From Parapristionchus giblindavisi (taxonomy: Eukaryota; Nematoda; Chromadorea; Rhabditida; Diplogasteridae): a stretch of 64,000 bases of DNA. Below, one piece after another: positions 12,446 to 26,200 of the stretch. The stretch is from positions 310,001-374,000 of the forward strand of contig CALSFV010000043.1 in the NCBI GenBank assembly GCA_943737045.1, in the 5' to 3' direction. The position numbers and the translations under genes are program-made. Each line of letters opens with the position of its first letter. Positions within the stretch are counted from its first letter, which is position 1. The notes beneath the pieces were generated by a model. The model saw only the letters and a program-made list of their open reading frames with translations, had not been told where the DNA came from and ran no database searches.

Positions 12446-12900
12446 TGGCTTTTTTTCGCAATATTTTTTGCTGTAGTGATCGAAATGGATGGAAGTAGGA
12501 GTACATGTGCCTCAAGATACTCATTTAGTTTTTTCAAGAAATTCAGAAAACCGGTTCTCTGTTTTCGAGCATGCATGAAACAAATAAAGAGAAATCACGT
12601 TTATTAGATCAATCAAAGGGCAAAGGCTGAAAATTTTTTTTTTTTAAACAGGATGCAAAATAAACCGAGATCGAATAAATTTATTTTCCTACAGGAATGT
12701 ACAGTCAGAAACTATTTTTCGTTGACATGGCACTCAGATAGATTAAGTAATCTTTAGTACCAACATATGTATTTTTTCAGAAATTCATTCACAGTGAAAA
12801 TCGCCCTGGGGACATGACTTGACAATTACATTTTTTCGCAATATCTTTTGCTGTAGCGATCGAAATGGGACGAAATTTGGAATACATGTTTCTCAAGGTA
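12446..12900. repeat. Diverged direct repeat pair
   Basis: The segment at about 12446-12530 (TTTTTTCGCAATATTTTTTG, then CTGTAGTGATCGAAATGG) recurs at about 12830-12900 with some substitutions and in the same orientation. The minus-strand frame across the first copy looks superficially protein-like, but the duplication and lack of splice partners argue for a repeat. Confidence 0.5.
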
Positions 12901-13070
12901 TTAGAATAATATGTCGGTATTCGAATGAGATCTGGAATGAAAACACCTGTTTAATAATATTAGCTATGATTACATCCTTTGTCCTTTAAAGATTAACGAA
13001 AATTTTATATTATTAACATTGTCGCTAACTGTAAAGACAAATCGCAGTGATCTAAAGCTGTTATCCAGAT

Positions 13071-13563
13071 ACAGCCCCGCAGAATCTCCTTTCGTGCATG
13101 TGATCCCGGGGATCCCCGGGATCCCCCCGTGCTCCTCGAATTATTGTGCTTTCAATAATGAATATCAGGTGTGACAATTGTTACTATTGTTTTCCTCTTT
13201 ACTTGAACTATTTCATCAAGGAAAGTTTTGAATTTTTGAAAGCTTGTCAGCTAAATTGTGCTAAGAAATAGAAATGACGAAAAAGTCACTTTGAGATTGA
13301 TATTGCCGAACGGTGCGCGAGTTCTTCAATATTATCGCGCGGCATTTGCAAAAAATTAATATTTTCAATATTTGTTCTCGGGATACGTAATCGATAAAAT
13401 TCCAAACTTTCCTTGATAAAATAGGTCACGTAAAGAGGAAAACAATAGTAACAATTGTCACACCTGATATTCAATATTGAAAGTACAATAATTTGAGGAG
13501 CACGGGGGGATCCCCGGGATCCCCGGGATCACATGCACGAAAGGAGATTCTGCGGGGCTGTAT
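13071..13563. mobile_element. Large palindrome with ACAGCCCCGCAGAATCTCCT ends
   Basis: Arms at 13071-13238 and 13394-13563 are near-identical inverted copies. Each carries a tandem GGGATCCCC block and the words AGGTGTGACAATTGTTACTA. About 155 bases separate the arms. It lies about 0.7 kb upstream of APC1. No open frame of interest; probably a non-autonomous foldback transposon. Confidence 0.8.
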
Positions 13564-14270
13564 TTCTGTATTTTCGTCGATCTTTCCTTTTATTGTAATA
13601 TATAATACCAACAATATCGTTATTTCCCTCTCGTCTAAGAAAATATAAATTATTATATTATTATTTAATTATTCTCGTATTACAATATTCTCTTGAATTC
13701 GCAGAAAATTTTCAAACACAACCGTACATGAGAACCGGCAATTATCATGATCGGTAAGAGAAACGAAAGAAAGTGCCACACGATAATTCCGACATTCAAA
13801 AATTCGCGCGTGAAATTTTGTTTTTCAAATTGTTTTTGTTATTATTATTAATATTAATATATTGTTTTGTTGATAGAGACACTCGTCGGATCGTTGCTTC
13901 GCTTGTGCATTGAGCGAGCGTCGAACGAGCCCGAACGACGTCGTTTCTCCGTTGTATAGTGAGTGAATGCATGGTCGCAACGACGACGAATCGTCAGATA
14001 AGGTAGTATGACTATTCTGACCAAAGTCACAATCACCTGAAAGCAGAGTTTGAGCTCAATGAGGAACTTTTGTTCGAGCTACCGTTCGAGATCCTCAAAA
14101 TAGCGGCCATATTTAAAAAAAAGATTACTGTTTGAAACACGTAGATACTATCTTGCCTAAAATGGAATAGAGTAAAGTAACGTACGTTTTCGGTTTTAAA
14201 AAAACTGCTAGAACTTTGCTTTAAACTCTCGAATTTGTGTGGGCGTTTCATGGTCTGGATCGAATAAGCT

Positions 14271-14293
14271 TCTTCCAGGACGTACAGTCAACG
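14271..14293 (+). promoter_or_regulatory. Acceptor site 15 bases before the APC1 start (possible trans-splice site)
   Basis: TCTTCCAG ends at 14278, only 15 bases before the ATG at 14294. In nematodes such an isolated acceptor just upstream of the start is often where a spliced leader is added; it could equally close an intron in the 5' UTR. No upstream donor stands out. Confidence 0.4.
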
Positions 14294-15027
14294 ATGATTC
14301 GTGCTGAATGGACGCAGCTCATGTCCGAGACGTGCCTGCCCAAGGGCAAACATGTATGTGAATTATATAATATTATTTTGTTCCACCTTCACTCTGTTTA
14401 TTGCTGATAGTTGTTTTGGTACTTGGTGTTCAAATATTCAAATAAATGGAGTATCCGCGATGTACAGAGTATAACGCATTTCTCATCTATTACTCTGGCA
14501 CACACAGCACTTTTTATATACTATGCACTGTATACAGCTGTAGCTGTACTGCGGATCCGGACCTGACTTAGTTCTGATGATTACTATATCCCGTTGTTGC
14601 AGGTTCTCGGTTGCATTCGCAAAGTGTCCGATCTGGCCACAGAAGCCGTATGGATAGTGAACGATCGTCAGGCATATGTGGTTCAGGAACCAGAGTCATC
14701 AGCTCTCCGAAGCTACAAGACGGAGTTTGATATCAAACAAGTGAGAATCTCATGAAATTGTCAATCTCATGAAAAGCTTTTTTCAATGAGTGAAACATGA
14801 ATTCAATAGTTGATATTTTGACGCATGAGTTATTGAGATGAGTTTAGTTTTCTCGTTCATTTTCCCTAGATAGCTTACAATTAGGATATAGACAACGGCC
14901 ACACTCTCTCGTTGTCAGAGCTCTAATTAGAGTTAGCTCGGGTTGTGTCTTTAAGTGCTGATTATTGATCATTCATGCATAATATAAGCATATCTAACAA
15001 CAATAGTCCTTTATCATTATGAACAAA

Positions 15028-15069
<42 letters not shown>

Positions 15070-17205
15070 ATTATTCAGGCGTTCTGGTACACCTTTCCCG
15101 CATCGACTGCCACTGGTGATGATCACTTGGAGTGTTTGTGTCTGGTGGGCGAACAATCGATCGATTTCTACTCCACCGTCGATGATCACTACTACACGTG
15201 CAGTGTGCCATTCAAGGTAGGTTGGTTTTTATTGAAATTAGGCGAAAATATTGAAATCATAGGTCGAATAACTACTGCAGATTTTCAACATATGGTCAGG
15301 TTTTCAGCAAAAAAAGCATCCCAAAATGCGGCCAGACTTCGTAGTAACGTAGCATCTTTATTATAAAATTTTTGACGGTAACCCTCTAATTTTACGTACC
15401 GGAAAGCTGACCATCATGAATTTTATTTTGCCCTGGTTACTGTAAAATAGGTCAAGTTATCAAGTTATTCAAAGAACACGAAGTGCTGCGGGGGATCATT
15501 GCTGTGCTAGAGATAATCCAAGGCGTGTTCTGGTTCATACATTTTCGGCGCCCTCACAGAATTGTTTTATATAGTGGGTCGCTTTAGAAAAATAGTTATT
15601 TTTCGTTTAAATTGTAATCTTTCACATAAAAAAATGAGCTTTATATATTGGGACAACCCCGAAAATGAGCCGTATATAGTGGGACAATCCTCACACTGTG
15701 AGGGTATGAAAATGCATGGTAACGTTATCGCGTTATTCAAATCACACGAGGTGCTCTTGGAAATCACTTCTACCTGTAATAATTATGTCCACATTCAGAT
15801 CATCGGAGTGTATCAGACCTCGCACGCGCTCATCCTCGAACGGGCTCTGCTCGACCGCCGACTCTTCTCGCCTCCTCCATCCTACTTCATGCCCCGCATC
15901 TTCTCCCTCGCCCATCCCTACGATGAGGCCCTGCCCGTGCTGTGCAATCAGAAAGGACGTTAGTAATTTTTAGTGATTTTATTATTTAAAAAAATGATGC
16001 TTACAATTAGATGATATTGAGCTTGAAATGATTTTGTTGTGTTTTCACTGTTGATAGATTCATGAAAGGTGAAATTATTTTAGTGAGAGATATTGAGTTA
16101 GTAGAAGCTTCGTTTTTTAACCTTTACGGTTCAAATCCGAAGAAGTAAGAAGATATTTCGTTCATGAACTATGAGCCAATTTTTAAAAATATTTTTGTTG
16201 TCCATTTTATTTTTTATTTAATTTTCAGAGTACCGTCTGGTATACTGCTGGGAGGGCGACTCGAACGTGGAGGTATTATTGTGTTTTTGTTGTTATTATC
16301 GGACGGCAGTACTTCTGATTGCAGCTAATTGAATGTTTCTATTTTCTCTTTTATGTGCCACACGAATCGTGCTGGTTCAGATCTCAGTTTGACACTAGAG
16401 ATTTTAACTTAAATTGTATTTATTGAATTTTTTTAAAATTAAGGTAATCGGTTCGTCGCACGACCTCGTGCTCGCCTACGACGCCGTCACCTCACAGCAT
16501 CGACTGTACGCGCTGCGGTCGAATGATCCTAATGCGCTCAATACTACGGTACGGTTACGGTTACGGTCATACATACATTGCCATAGCCTCGCAGTGCGAG
16601 GATTGACCCACTATATAATGCTCATTTTAGGCCACTTGATAAAAAAGGAGGATAAAATGACGATTTTTAAGCGAAAATAACGAATTCTGTGAATCAACCC
16701 ACCCTATTTCGAGAATTGACCCACTATATAAAATTAAACGGCGAGGGAACCGAAAATGTATGACGGTCATAGATTGCAAAGTATGTTACAAAGTACCAAG
16801 CCTGACCGCATTTTGAGCCAAATTTGTCAAAAATCGAAAAAACCTGATCGCATTTTGAAAACAGATAGCCTAGCTTTTTTCGACTTATGGTTAGGGTAAT
16901 AGATCGTGCAAAACCCTAAATCTTTGTATTTTGTAACGTACTTTTCGACATATGGTTACGGTTATGTTATGGTGGTACTTCTAGTTTGTTTTATTGTATG
17001 GGCTTGGTAAGATAAGAAGAAAACTTGACTTCTTTGTTCATTGGTGATTAGTTGTATGGAAAACTACAGTATAGTTTTTTAAACTGGTAATATCTTCTCT
17101 GTATTCGCAATTTTATTTATTATTATCGTAATTTCTTGAATTTTCAGAAAGAAGGCAACGATCTCCTTCCTCGACTCGCCACTCCTCGGATCAATCCTGA
17201 TCAAG
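14294..17205 (+). CDS. mat-2: APC1 block A: exons 1-7, N-terminal propeller
   Basis: Exons are 14294-14353, 14603-14740, 15079-15216, 15799-15958, 16229-16272, 16444-16548 and 17148-17205 (residues 1-234). Exon 1 starts MIRAEWTQLMSETCLPKGKH. Exon 3 (AFWYTFPASTATGDDHLECL) and exon 4 (SYFMPRIFSLAHPYDEALP) match the APC1 N-terminal region, where an aromatic WCDF-like strand is followed by a FSLxHPLDE-like segment. Exon 6 contains LVLAYDAVTSQHRLYALR, the family's MTYDAVQNxHxVWTLR-like strand. The donor of exon 4 is GTTAGT and the acceptor of exon 6 is TTAAG. Confidence 0.93.
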
Positions 17206-20200
17206 GTATCATTAAAATGTCTTTGTTAATTATTAAAAATAAATTTAATAATTTTAATTTTAGCTAATTTTAAAAATTGGTGTACGTAGAATTGGATAAT
17301 ATCCGTGGCTCATTTATAGTTGATGTGATTGATTTTTACCTCTCACTTTGAAGTATATTACTGCACTATAGGGCCTACTCTTGATAAACGTGTATAGATG
17401 GTTGGAATGGCGTTGCGGAGAATACCTTTTGCTATAGCATTATTTTGAAACTTCGCAACATATCATGGAATTTTTATTCATAGATCATGCCGATTAATGA
17501 ATACATACAGTGAATATAAACGTAGTGAGGCCAATAATAAAATGTACGAGTATGAGTATATTTAGATAGAGAGCACAATCTTTTTCGTTGTACACGTAGT
17601 ATCATGAAAGCGATGATTGAGCATTGTGTTTCGGTGACATGTAAATTGGAGTTTTGTGTGTGCGATACGGTAGTTGGGAAACGTCGCCCACACGCACACA
17701 CCAACCGCTTCTGTTCATAGCGGAAATCCTCCCGGTAGCAGCGTGAGCGAGCGACGCTGTCCATTGTTGTCGTAGAGGGCCTGCAATTGCTCTATCGATT
17801 CTGTGGTGTATACCGTAGTAACTAGTGGGTGTGGTGGTGTGTGGTGCAATTTACTAGCAGTGCCACACCTGAGATATCGAGCGTGCGGAGAGAGTGTGAC
17901 ACACACAGGTACACACAGATAGTGAATATATCAAGAATGTGTTATGTGAGCTCAGACAGATATATAGGGGTGCTAACGAATTTACAGTAGTCATACGCAC
18001 ACGAAAGTAATGTAGAGATAGAACACAGATGTATTTGTATTTGATGTGTGGCTAGTGCGCTGGTACCTCGAGAAAGATGGCGGGTTTTGGCGAGTCGCAC
18101 TTGAAGTAGTAATATGAATGATTACAATTTTACAATGTTTTTTTTGTTTTTTTTATGCCCATACAGTCAAAGTCAGGCTTGGATTCGAGAAACAGGGAAA
18201 ATTTGTGAATAGATAGAAAGAACTTACATCGTGCACGGATAGGTAGGGTCGATTGGGCGACGATAGCCTACGGTAGTTGGCCATCTCGGACGTGGGTCTG
18301 GCCCGAAATATGCTCCGACTGCGACCGTGCAGATTGGCGGGAGTCGGCGACACCGACTCGCTGTTCACTCCGCTCTGAATTAGGAATATCTATTGTTTCG
18401 AGGTTATAATGCGGAGCTATCGATTAATCTACTGATATTTTACATTATCGACATACATTTTCGACACCCTCACAGAATTTTTTTTTATATAGTGGGTCGA
18501 CTTAAATTGCAACTTTTCGCATAAAAAAGAGCATTATACAGTGGGTCGGTTCTGAAAATGAGCCGTATATAGTGGTTCAATCCTCACATTGTGAGGGTAT
18601 GAAAATGTATGATTATCGATCGATTGGAAATACTACCGATCATGGACTATGCTTACCTCTGGACAGCGTTCCAGCGCTGATGACGCACGGCACGTGGAGG
18701 GTGAGATTTGGATAACTGCAATGGTCGGTTGCTGTAACCTTGTGAGATACACGGATTATGATAACTGTCTAATGGCCTACCTGGCTCCAGGAAGGTGGAA
18801 TTGGCGCGTGAGCGCATGCCTGCGGAGCGAAAGGAAGCCATCGAGATGATACTGCTGTAAATTGGACCGAGTAGTTTGAGTTTCAATCTACTCATTATTT
18901 TTGCATTCTGGTTCACTCTCTATCACTTGAAAGATGATAATGATGGTATTTCATTGTTTATGTGGTGTTACATTTTCAAAACGTCTCCGTCAACTTGAAA
19001 TTTGAAGTGTTTTCGGTCTCGAGTGGAAAACCCTGATGGATCATGAAATTACTGTAAAAGGTTACGGTAGTCAGCCATTATTGATCCATGGTTACGGTAA
19101 CTTCCTACCGTATCCCAATTGACAATAAGGGTTTTCCGCTTGGGACCCAAAATACTTCAAAATCAAAGTTGACGTTGACGTTTCCGAATGTAACACTATT
19201 TCGAAGGACGGCGTGCGCCCGTTTTGAAAATGTAACACCACATTATGAAACTTATTTAAAATCCAAGTCGCACTAACTTAGTGATACTGAGTCTCATGGG
19301 CGTCTTGTCGCTCGCGCATCCCTCGTATCCCTTGCGCATGTTCTCCACTACGGCGCCGACGAAGAGCCGCCACGACTCGACCAGTGCGTCCTCTTCCGTG
19401 CGCTCGGCGCCTCCGTGTCCGCCGGCGACGCGAATGCGCAGCAGCCGCTTCAGTCTGGAATGTTATAATAATAATAACAAGTATCATATATATTATATCA
19501 TGCATATAATATTATGCATGTAGAATGTTATGGATCGAGATCTTTAAACATTCGCTCAGGTACACCTATCCTGAATGCATGACATTTGCGCCTAATTGTG
19601 TGCGTTCGTAAGATAATTAAATAAAATGGTAATTGTAGATGTACAAATTCAATGTAAAGTTAAACAATGTTATGAGTTACGTAGTAATGGTCTTCCGGCT
19701 GCTACGTCTATAATGTAGCAATGCATTTTCATGATTCACTCACTTTCCGTTCTCCTTGATGACTGCTTGGTAGGCCTTGACGATGGCCACAGGCATGTGC
19801 TGTGCGAATGGATGCCAGTACGCGTTGTCACGGCCCTTAAAAAGCTCAATTTATTGATGTTAGTCGGAATTATATTGTATTCTGGTAGTTACTGTAGAAT
19901 TTGGTATATGGTATTTTGCGCAAAGCTTTTTTCGTAAGCGTTGAATAAGCACTAGTGCATTATTAGTGAGAGAGAAAAAGAGTGATAATGATTGTGACCA
20001 AATTTATAAGAGAATAAATTAGAAAGCTAAGTAAAATAAACGCGGTCCGATTATGCTATTTTTGGTATCACCTTAACCTCATTCATGTATCGCCTGTGGC
20101 GTGCGCCCAGTCGGAAGGACAGCGACTTGACCATCTCCGGATCGCACTTGTGCACCTTTATGAGAACGTGGAAGAAGTCGCGCACCTACAAGTAGTTACG

Positions 20201-23200
20201 TCGCAACACGTTTATTACTGCTTTTTAAAGGTACACCCAAGCTAATTTGACTCTCCGCATTGGCAATACTCTCTCGCAGACAAAGAAAACGAGAGAGTTG
20301 ATCAGAGCAGAGAATGTCAAATTAGCGTCCGGGTGTCACTTTAATGAGTCTCTAGTTTCGTTTTCTCTAGTTTCGCTTCTAATCCCCTATCCTTGATGAG
20401 AGATTTAGATCATGCGATTCTCTCGCATCGAGAGTCTCTCAGAGGTCATCGAGTCGTCTATTGTTTCATCAAGTAGCTCTTTTATACGTCGATCCAGGCA
20501 CTTGATTGCACACACATACGCGTAAGAGTCGTCAGAGTGTTTACTATGGGCGTCCATCTCGTTTTTATTCTCGAAATTCCAATTCCTCTGCTAGTACCAG
20601 GTCATTGTGGAGGCATTTGAAGACGCCACACTAACAAAACAAACTGCACAAAGTAGTGGATGATTCATTTATGACCTATAACCCGAGTAGTATTAGCGCA
20701 CTGGCATGCTCGAATTAGAAAGAGATAAGGGTTTTAACAGCTTCAATGGCTACCGTCGATATTGCATGTTGGTTGAATTGCGTATGAGATGATGAGTATC
20801 GTGATAGGGCAACAAAATGAATGTTTTATGGGTGAAGGTGACTGGGAAAGCAGAGATAGGAAAATGCAATATGTAAGCAAAATTGCGTGTCATATGAGAT
20901 TGGATGGTCAGAGATAAACTGGAAAAGTGAGAGAAAATTATTGGTTGGCTATGAATACATTAACATATTTTCTGGGACTGTCGGAAGTGAAGACTTATCA
21001 TGCACACGAGAGATTACTTTGTGTTTAAATGGAATGTGAAACTGCGTACCTGCTGTATGATGGCGACGAAGTGCTTGTTCTCCATGTAGTTGGCGGCGCT
21101 GGTCTCGGGCAGATCAACCAGCGCCCATACCCATGTGGGCGTCGACTCGCCGGCCTTGAGCCACGCTTCACTGAAATTGGTGAAGCGTTAATTGGCCCTT
21201 GGCATAGGTCGAATAGCTATGTTACAAATTTTTAAAATGCGGTCAGGTTTTTTTTATTTTTCGGGAATTTTCGGCTTAAAATGCGGTCAGGCTTCGTAGT
21301 TAGTAACGAACTTTTCGACCTATGGTCTTTGGGTTTGGTTGATATTTGGGACTTTCGTCAAAGTATTTGCTGCTGAATTTTTGTGAATTTGGATCTTAAG
21401 ATGCAATTTTGTTTTGAGAACAATACACGATTATTCCTGCTAATTTGCCATGACATGCACACAATTGGAAGGCGTGCAAACTAGCACTATTCTTATGGAT
21501 AAGATGGACAGCTAGAGGAGGATTATGTGCTCGGATTAGTCACATCTCATCTGTCCACTACTTGCAAATCGGCAACAATTTTGGGCGCGTTAATACCCTA
21601 GCTTTCCCACGATCGTGGCTTAACTGTGACGTTGAAGAGTCCACAGAACCACGATGAGAAAAGTTCGTGCAGGACACGGTATGATTTTTGAATGTTTTTA
21701 TTGTTTATTTTAAATATTGAGGATTAAAGAAGCGCATATTTTTTGTACTGTGTTGTTCGAGTTGTACTCGAACTCGCGTGATGCAATTTTTCAATTAAGT
21801 TGGGTGCACTAGCTAATTACGCAGTCGTCTGTTTGGCAGACGATGACCTAGGCAGGAAGTGTGTTAATTACAATTGAACATTTGAACTGAGATTTTCAAA
21901 TGTCACGGTAACTAAACATAAATAATATACGTGATGTTCATTGTTCTCGATTACTTTGTCTACAACTTCTTTTTCTCTTCATTCCGCTTCCTCGCGCATA
22001 CACACTAAACAAGTAGGCAATACCCATAAATCTGCGAGAACGATATGGGTTCTGTTCGTCCCCTAGTCTTTTTGGAATAGAGTCTCTTCCTTCTTTTCTT
22101 GCGAGGATAATTGCCCCTAGGTCTGACGTGCTCTATCTGCTCTTCACGATCCATAATGATATTCACCTCGCATATAATGAGATGATTCATGAAGCAGGTG
22201 TGAGTTGGAATTCGGAGCATACTTGCTGGCTTATCGTAGAATATAAGATTTGAGAGCATTCGTTCTAAGCAGAGACTGAATATTTTGCATGGTTAACAAG
22301 TTCAACAGCAGCTTGAAATGTTTTTTTGTAAGTGTGACAGAGTTCAGCTGCTGTAATGCAAGAGTGAAGTGCCTCGTGCGCAAGCGTTCAGCGTAGTGGT
22401 ATAGCAACACGTGCTCCCCGGGGTGTGAGCCTGATTGTATTAGGATAGACGTGTGTGAAGGGGATACATAGATATAGTAGAGAGGATAGAGGGATACCGA
22501 GGAGAAAAGTGCACTGAGAGCATCCTCTACCCTATGAAATAGCAGCAGTAGAGAATGAGAAACAGAAGAGAAGGGTAGATATGCGAGCAAGAGAGCAAGC
22601 CTCGCGAAGAGAAAGGATGCACTGTGACGTAGTGAAGGCTTGATTGAGTTTTGCCTAATTCCCTGGCTAGCATCACTCGATCCCCGACCTATGGACACGG
22701 TTTAGGGCACGACGATACTTGGTCCGTAAATGCACTGTTTTTGTGTTGTAAGATTCAAAACAGGGGTTCCCACTTGATTGGATTTTGTCCTCTTTTGTGT
22801 AATTAAAAGGACCATTTAATGGCGAACTGTCGTTAGGCGAAAATGGGAAATGTCCAGAGGCACGTATGGAAAGTGAGGGAAAGGAAAGTAGGCTCGTCGT
22901 TCTGTGTGTCCATTGAATGCTGTGCTAATCCAATACGTTCGCAAGGATGTGACGCACTGACAGTCGGTCTCATTCGTAGGTAACATCCGCCTATATTTGT
23001 AAAGAAGCTGCAAATCCGCGTTTATTTTTTTTGACCAGCTGAATATTTTTATTTATTTTACATGATTCGTAAGGTTGAAGTTGTATCATTGCGCTCTTGC
23101 GGTCTTGAATATAACTGGACATGGGTAATACCAGCAAGCTGGTGGCATGTTGACAGCCAGTGACTGTCATCAAAAGACAAAAGACCTATCACAATGACTG

Positions 23201-26200
23201 AATACTGTGAGCAGAAAATAGATTGGCAATTGTATAGAGGCTTAGCGGGAATGCGCGTGACTATTGTTTGGAAGTTGGATGAACAGAATCTTGACTAAAA
23301 AAGCGCGAAAACAGGCACGGACTGTCTCGCCCCTTCTTTCATTGGCAACTAAATTTAGGGGGCCAGACTATGGGATTAAATGGACGAACGGACAGCAGAT
23401 TTTGTGGTTTGTGGTCAGCAGATTGATGCGGAATTCTAGGTTTATGGAGCAGTGGAAATGATGTAGTAAGGAATGCTTATCGGTTATGCACAATTGATCA
23501 ATCGTGGGGATAATCCACTCACTGTTTTCTTCTGTCTCTGCCTTCTACAGCTTTACTCCTTGACTTGATTCTATTAGTGTGCTCGCCATTTTCTCTTTTT
23601 CTCTTTGCTTACTAACTAGTAGTAATTCGTCAATTAGGTTGTTCTGCAATTTGCCTTAGTAGTGTGTGCTGTGCATTGCTTATGCGGATAGTGGATTACG
23701 AAATTTGGGGATACCGGGCTAGCTATTGAATGAGTGCATGAGAATTGTAAATATGCAATTGTCTGTCGAATATAACAAGGGGTCTAAATATTTTCAAAAC
23801 GTCGCCACTATACATTAGAACTTCTAACTTCTAATTTAAAAGATTAGAAATGCATTGCACTTTGTTTCGCACTAATGGATGATGGATAAACTATGTATGT
23901 AATGTTCGAGACTAGGACCGCCATGGGATTTGACTTCTTGCATGAGTAGGAAGAGTGAATACTTGACGGGTTTTTTTCATGGATAAGACTGACAGGCATA
24001 TTTAAGAGTAGGGTGGAGTAGAGGATGTAGAAGAGAATGGTTGGCCACACACTTGTGCAGTAGCAGCGGAAGTGACAACTACTTGTCACACATTCAAGAT
24101 GAGATCCGCAGCGAACATGAATTTGTTCCGTTTTTTTTAAAGTAGATTGTTTACGAGGCCTCATAGATTTGGATATTCCAGATTTCCAGTTCTCTTCCAC
24201 AGATTGACAGGTCTGTGACTGCGTGGGCATGCATTTTATAGTATTTGGAATATGGAAATGGAAGTAAATCCAATGGTGGAATATATGAGCCAATGAAGCC
24301 AGGCTGTGGATGTGTTGCTATGCGAAGTAAATATTCTCTCGCGGCTTTGCTTTGAAAGTGAGATGAACTAATTTGAAAGAGTTTGCTTGATGATGGATCG
24401 TTCTGGCATTCAAAACATTGCGATTGTGAATACTCCATCTAACTTGAGTGCACGCGTTAACTATCTCCATTCATTTTCTCTGTTCACTGTGATAAATCTA
24501 CTCTAATAAGTGCACACTCGAGATTCGGTACTATCACTGCTTGTTAAATGCACACCACGAGCTAATTTTATTCTCCGCTCTGGCTCTCTCGTAGATAATG
24601 AAAGCGAGAGTACATTGTCAGAGAGGGGAGTTTTGAATTAGCTCGGGGTGTGCCTTTGATCTTAGAGGGTGTGCAATGTGATGAGTACCTGATAGTCCTC
24701 GTGAGGAGGGCTGGATCATGCCCATAGAGGGCGTTCCACGTGTGACAGACGTGTCTGCGATGAGCGCTCTCGGCATTGCCGCCCGGCAGGGAGAGCAAGG
24801 AGCGAAGACGAGCAAGGCATGGCATGATGGAAATGGGGGAAAGCCTGGAGATGAAAGTACATTTCTTGACGTGCACGAAACACATAATGTGTGAAACAAT
24901 AAATCAATTAGATCAAGTTCAGGAAGAACATGAATACATAATGAAATAGATTAATTATCGGCTGGGTGTACGGTAAATATAATGAGGCAATGGTGATGTA
25001 GTATTGATTTTTTTATGTTAGCTAAATGTGATAAATATAGTTGGAGGATAAAAGCCTTGGTATGTGAAAACACCTGCTAGAAATGACTTTGGCATAACAA
25101 TAACAGACTTAATAATAGAGATGGAGATCATGTTAACACCCACATTATGATAACAATTGCCAACGCTGAGCGATTCTGAATGCATTCGATAATTCAAAAA
25201 ACAAAATTCGACTCTATAAATAGTGTAGTGAGAGAGAGTAGAAGGAGAAGGAGTACGAGGAGGATGCATACGGAAGGAGTAGGGATTGAGATTGGATGAA
25301 GAGTGTGAGAGGAGTGAGTGAAGGAGAGGAATTGCGACTGATTCAATCGCCCTTGGATGACCACAATCCTCCCTTTCTTTCCCCCCTATGCTTCTTCATT
25401 CTTTTTCCCATCGCTCCTTTATTCGGAGATGCTCCGCCTCCTAATTTTATCGCTGATGCTCCGCCCACATTTGAGAAAAATGCCCGAACACTTACGCGGA
25501 GAATAATCTCGAAGACAGCCTAGACAAGTATTGCGACAATTGGATTAAGGAGAGCCAACGTGGAGACAGAGATTTGATCATGCCTATTAGGGCTAAGAGT
25601 GCAGATTCATTGCAAAAGAGTTGTCCGCAGTTCTATGATTTGAAGATACTCCTTCTCACCTTAAGTTGTCTTCAGTATGTATTCTAGCTTTTCTCTGAGA
25701 TGTAATCAGTGTGATTAGCTCAATCAAGATCCGTCCCGTGAAAGGCGTTTACATGCAAAGTCAATGTTATGCCTGAGGAATTGAGCGTGTTTTGTATCAA
25801 GCATACGCATTTAGAGTTCGAGAAAACCATCCGAGTTTGCAAGACTATCTTTCTCTAATCAAATCTAGCAAGACTGAAAAAAAAACCGTTTCTGGGCCGG
25901 AAAAAGGAGTTGACATTATTGACAAGACGCTCACAGACACACAGACACAATGGAATGAGAGTAAACTATTATTCTATTTGGGTTACAGCCCAATGAGAAA
26001 ACAGACTGCAAGATGCCACTGTGTGTCTGGTTTCGTTGAAAGCAGTGAACAGTAGACATATAGGAGGTTAAGTAGGATATTTGGAGAGGTACAGAAGTTG
26101 CTGTTTACGATGAAAAAAGTCAATGGGGGCTGTAGACGGTGGTAGTTGGCAAAGCCCTTATGAGTACAGTACAAATTTTGAAGTGGTTCAAGAAATCTGT

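Larger units (their letters stand above)
21171..24688. other. First intron of the globin gene, no further gene seen
   Basis: This 3.5-kb intron separates the helix A/B exon from the next. Apart from two MITEs it holds unique AT-rich DNA. A minus-strand open frame of 155 codons at 22231-22698 begins MSIGRGSSDASQGIRQNS, but it becomes hydrophobic and low in coding character. I cannot attach it to a gene. Confidence 0.4.

Noticed and set aside
12301..12607. Frames on both strands around 12.4 kb that look protein-like
   Set aside because: The region is a diverged repeat with a second copy at 12.83 kb and borders a palindrome.
15019..15366. 115-codon plus-strand frame starting with an Ile run
   Set aside because: The Ile run is the ATT microsatellite and the end is intron; only 15079-15216 is an APC1 exon.
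22005..22698. Minus-strand frames of 84 and 155 codons
   Set aside because: They lie in the globin intron, turn hydrophobic and repetitive, and have no splice partner in phase.
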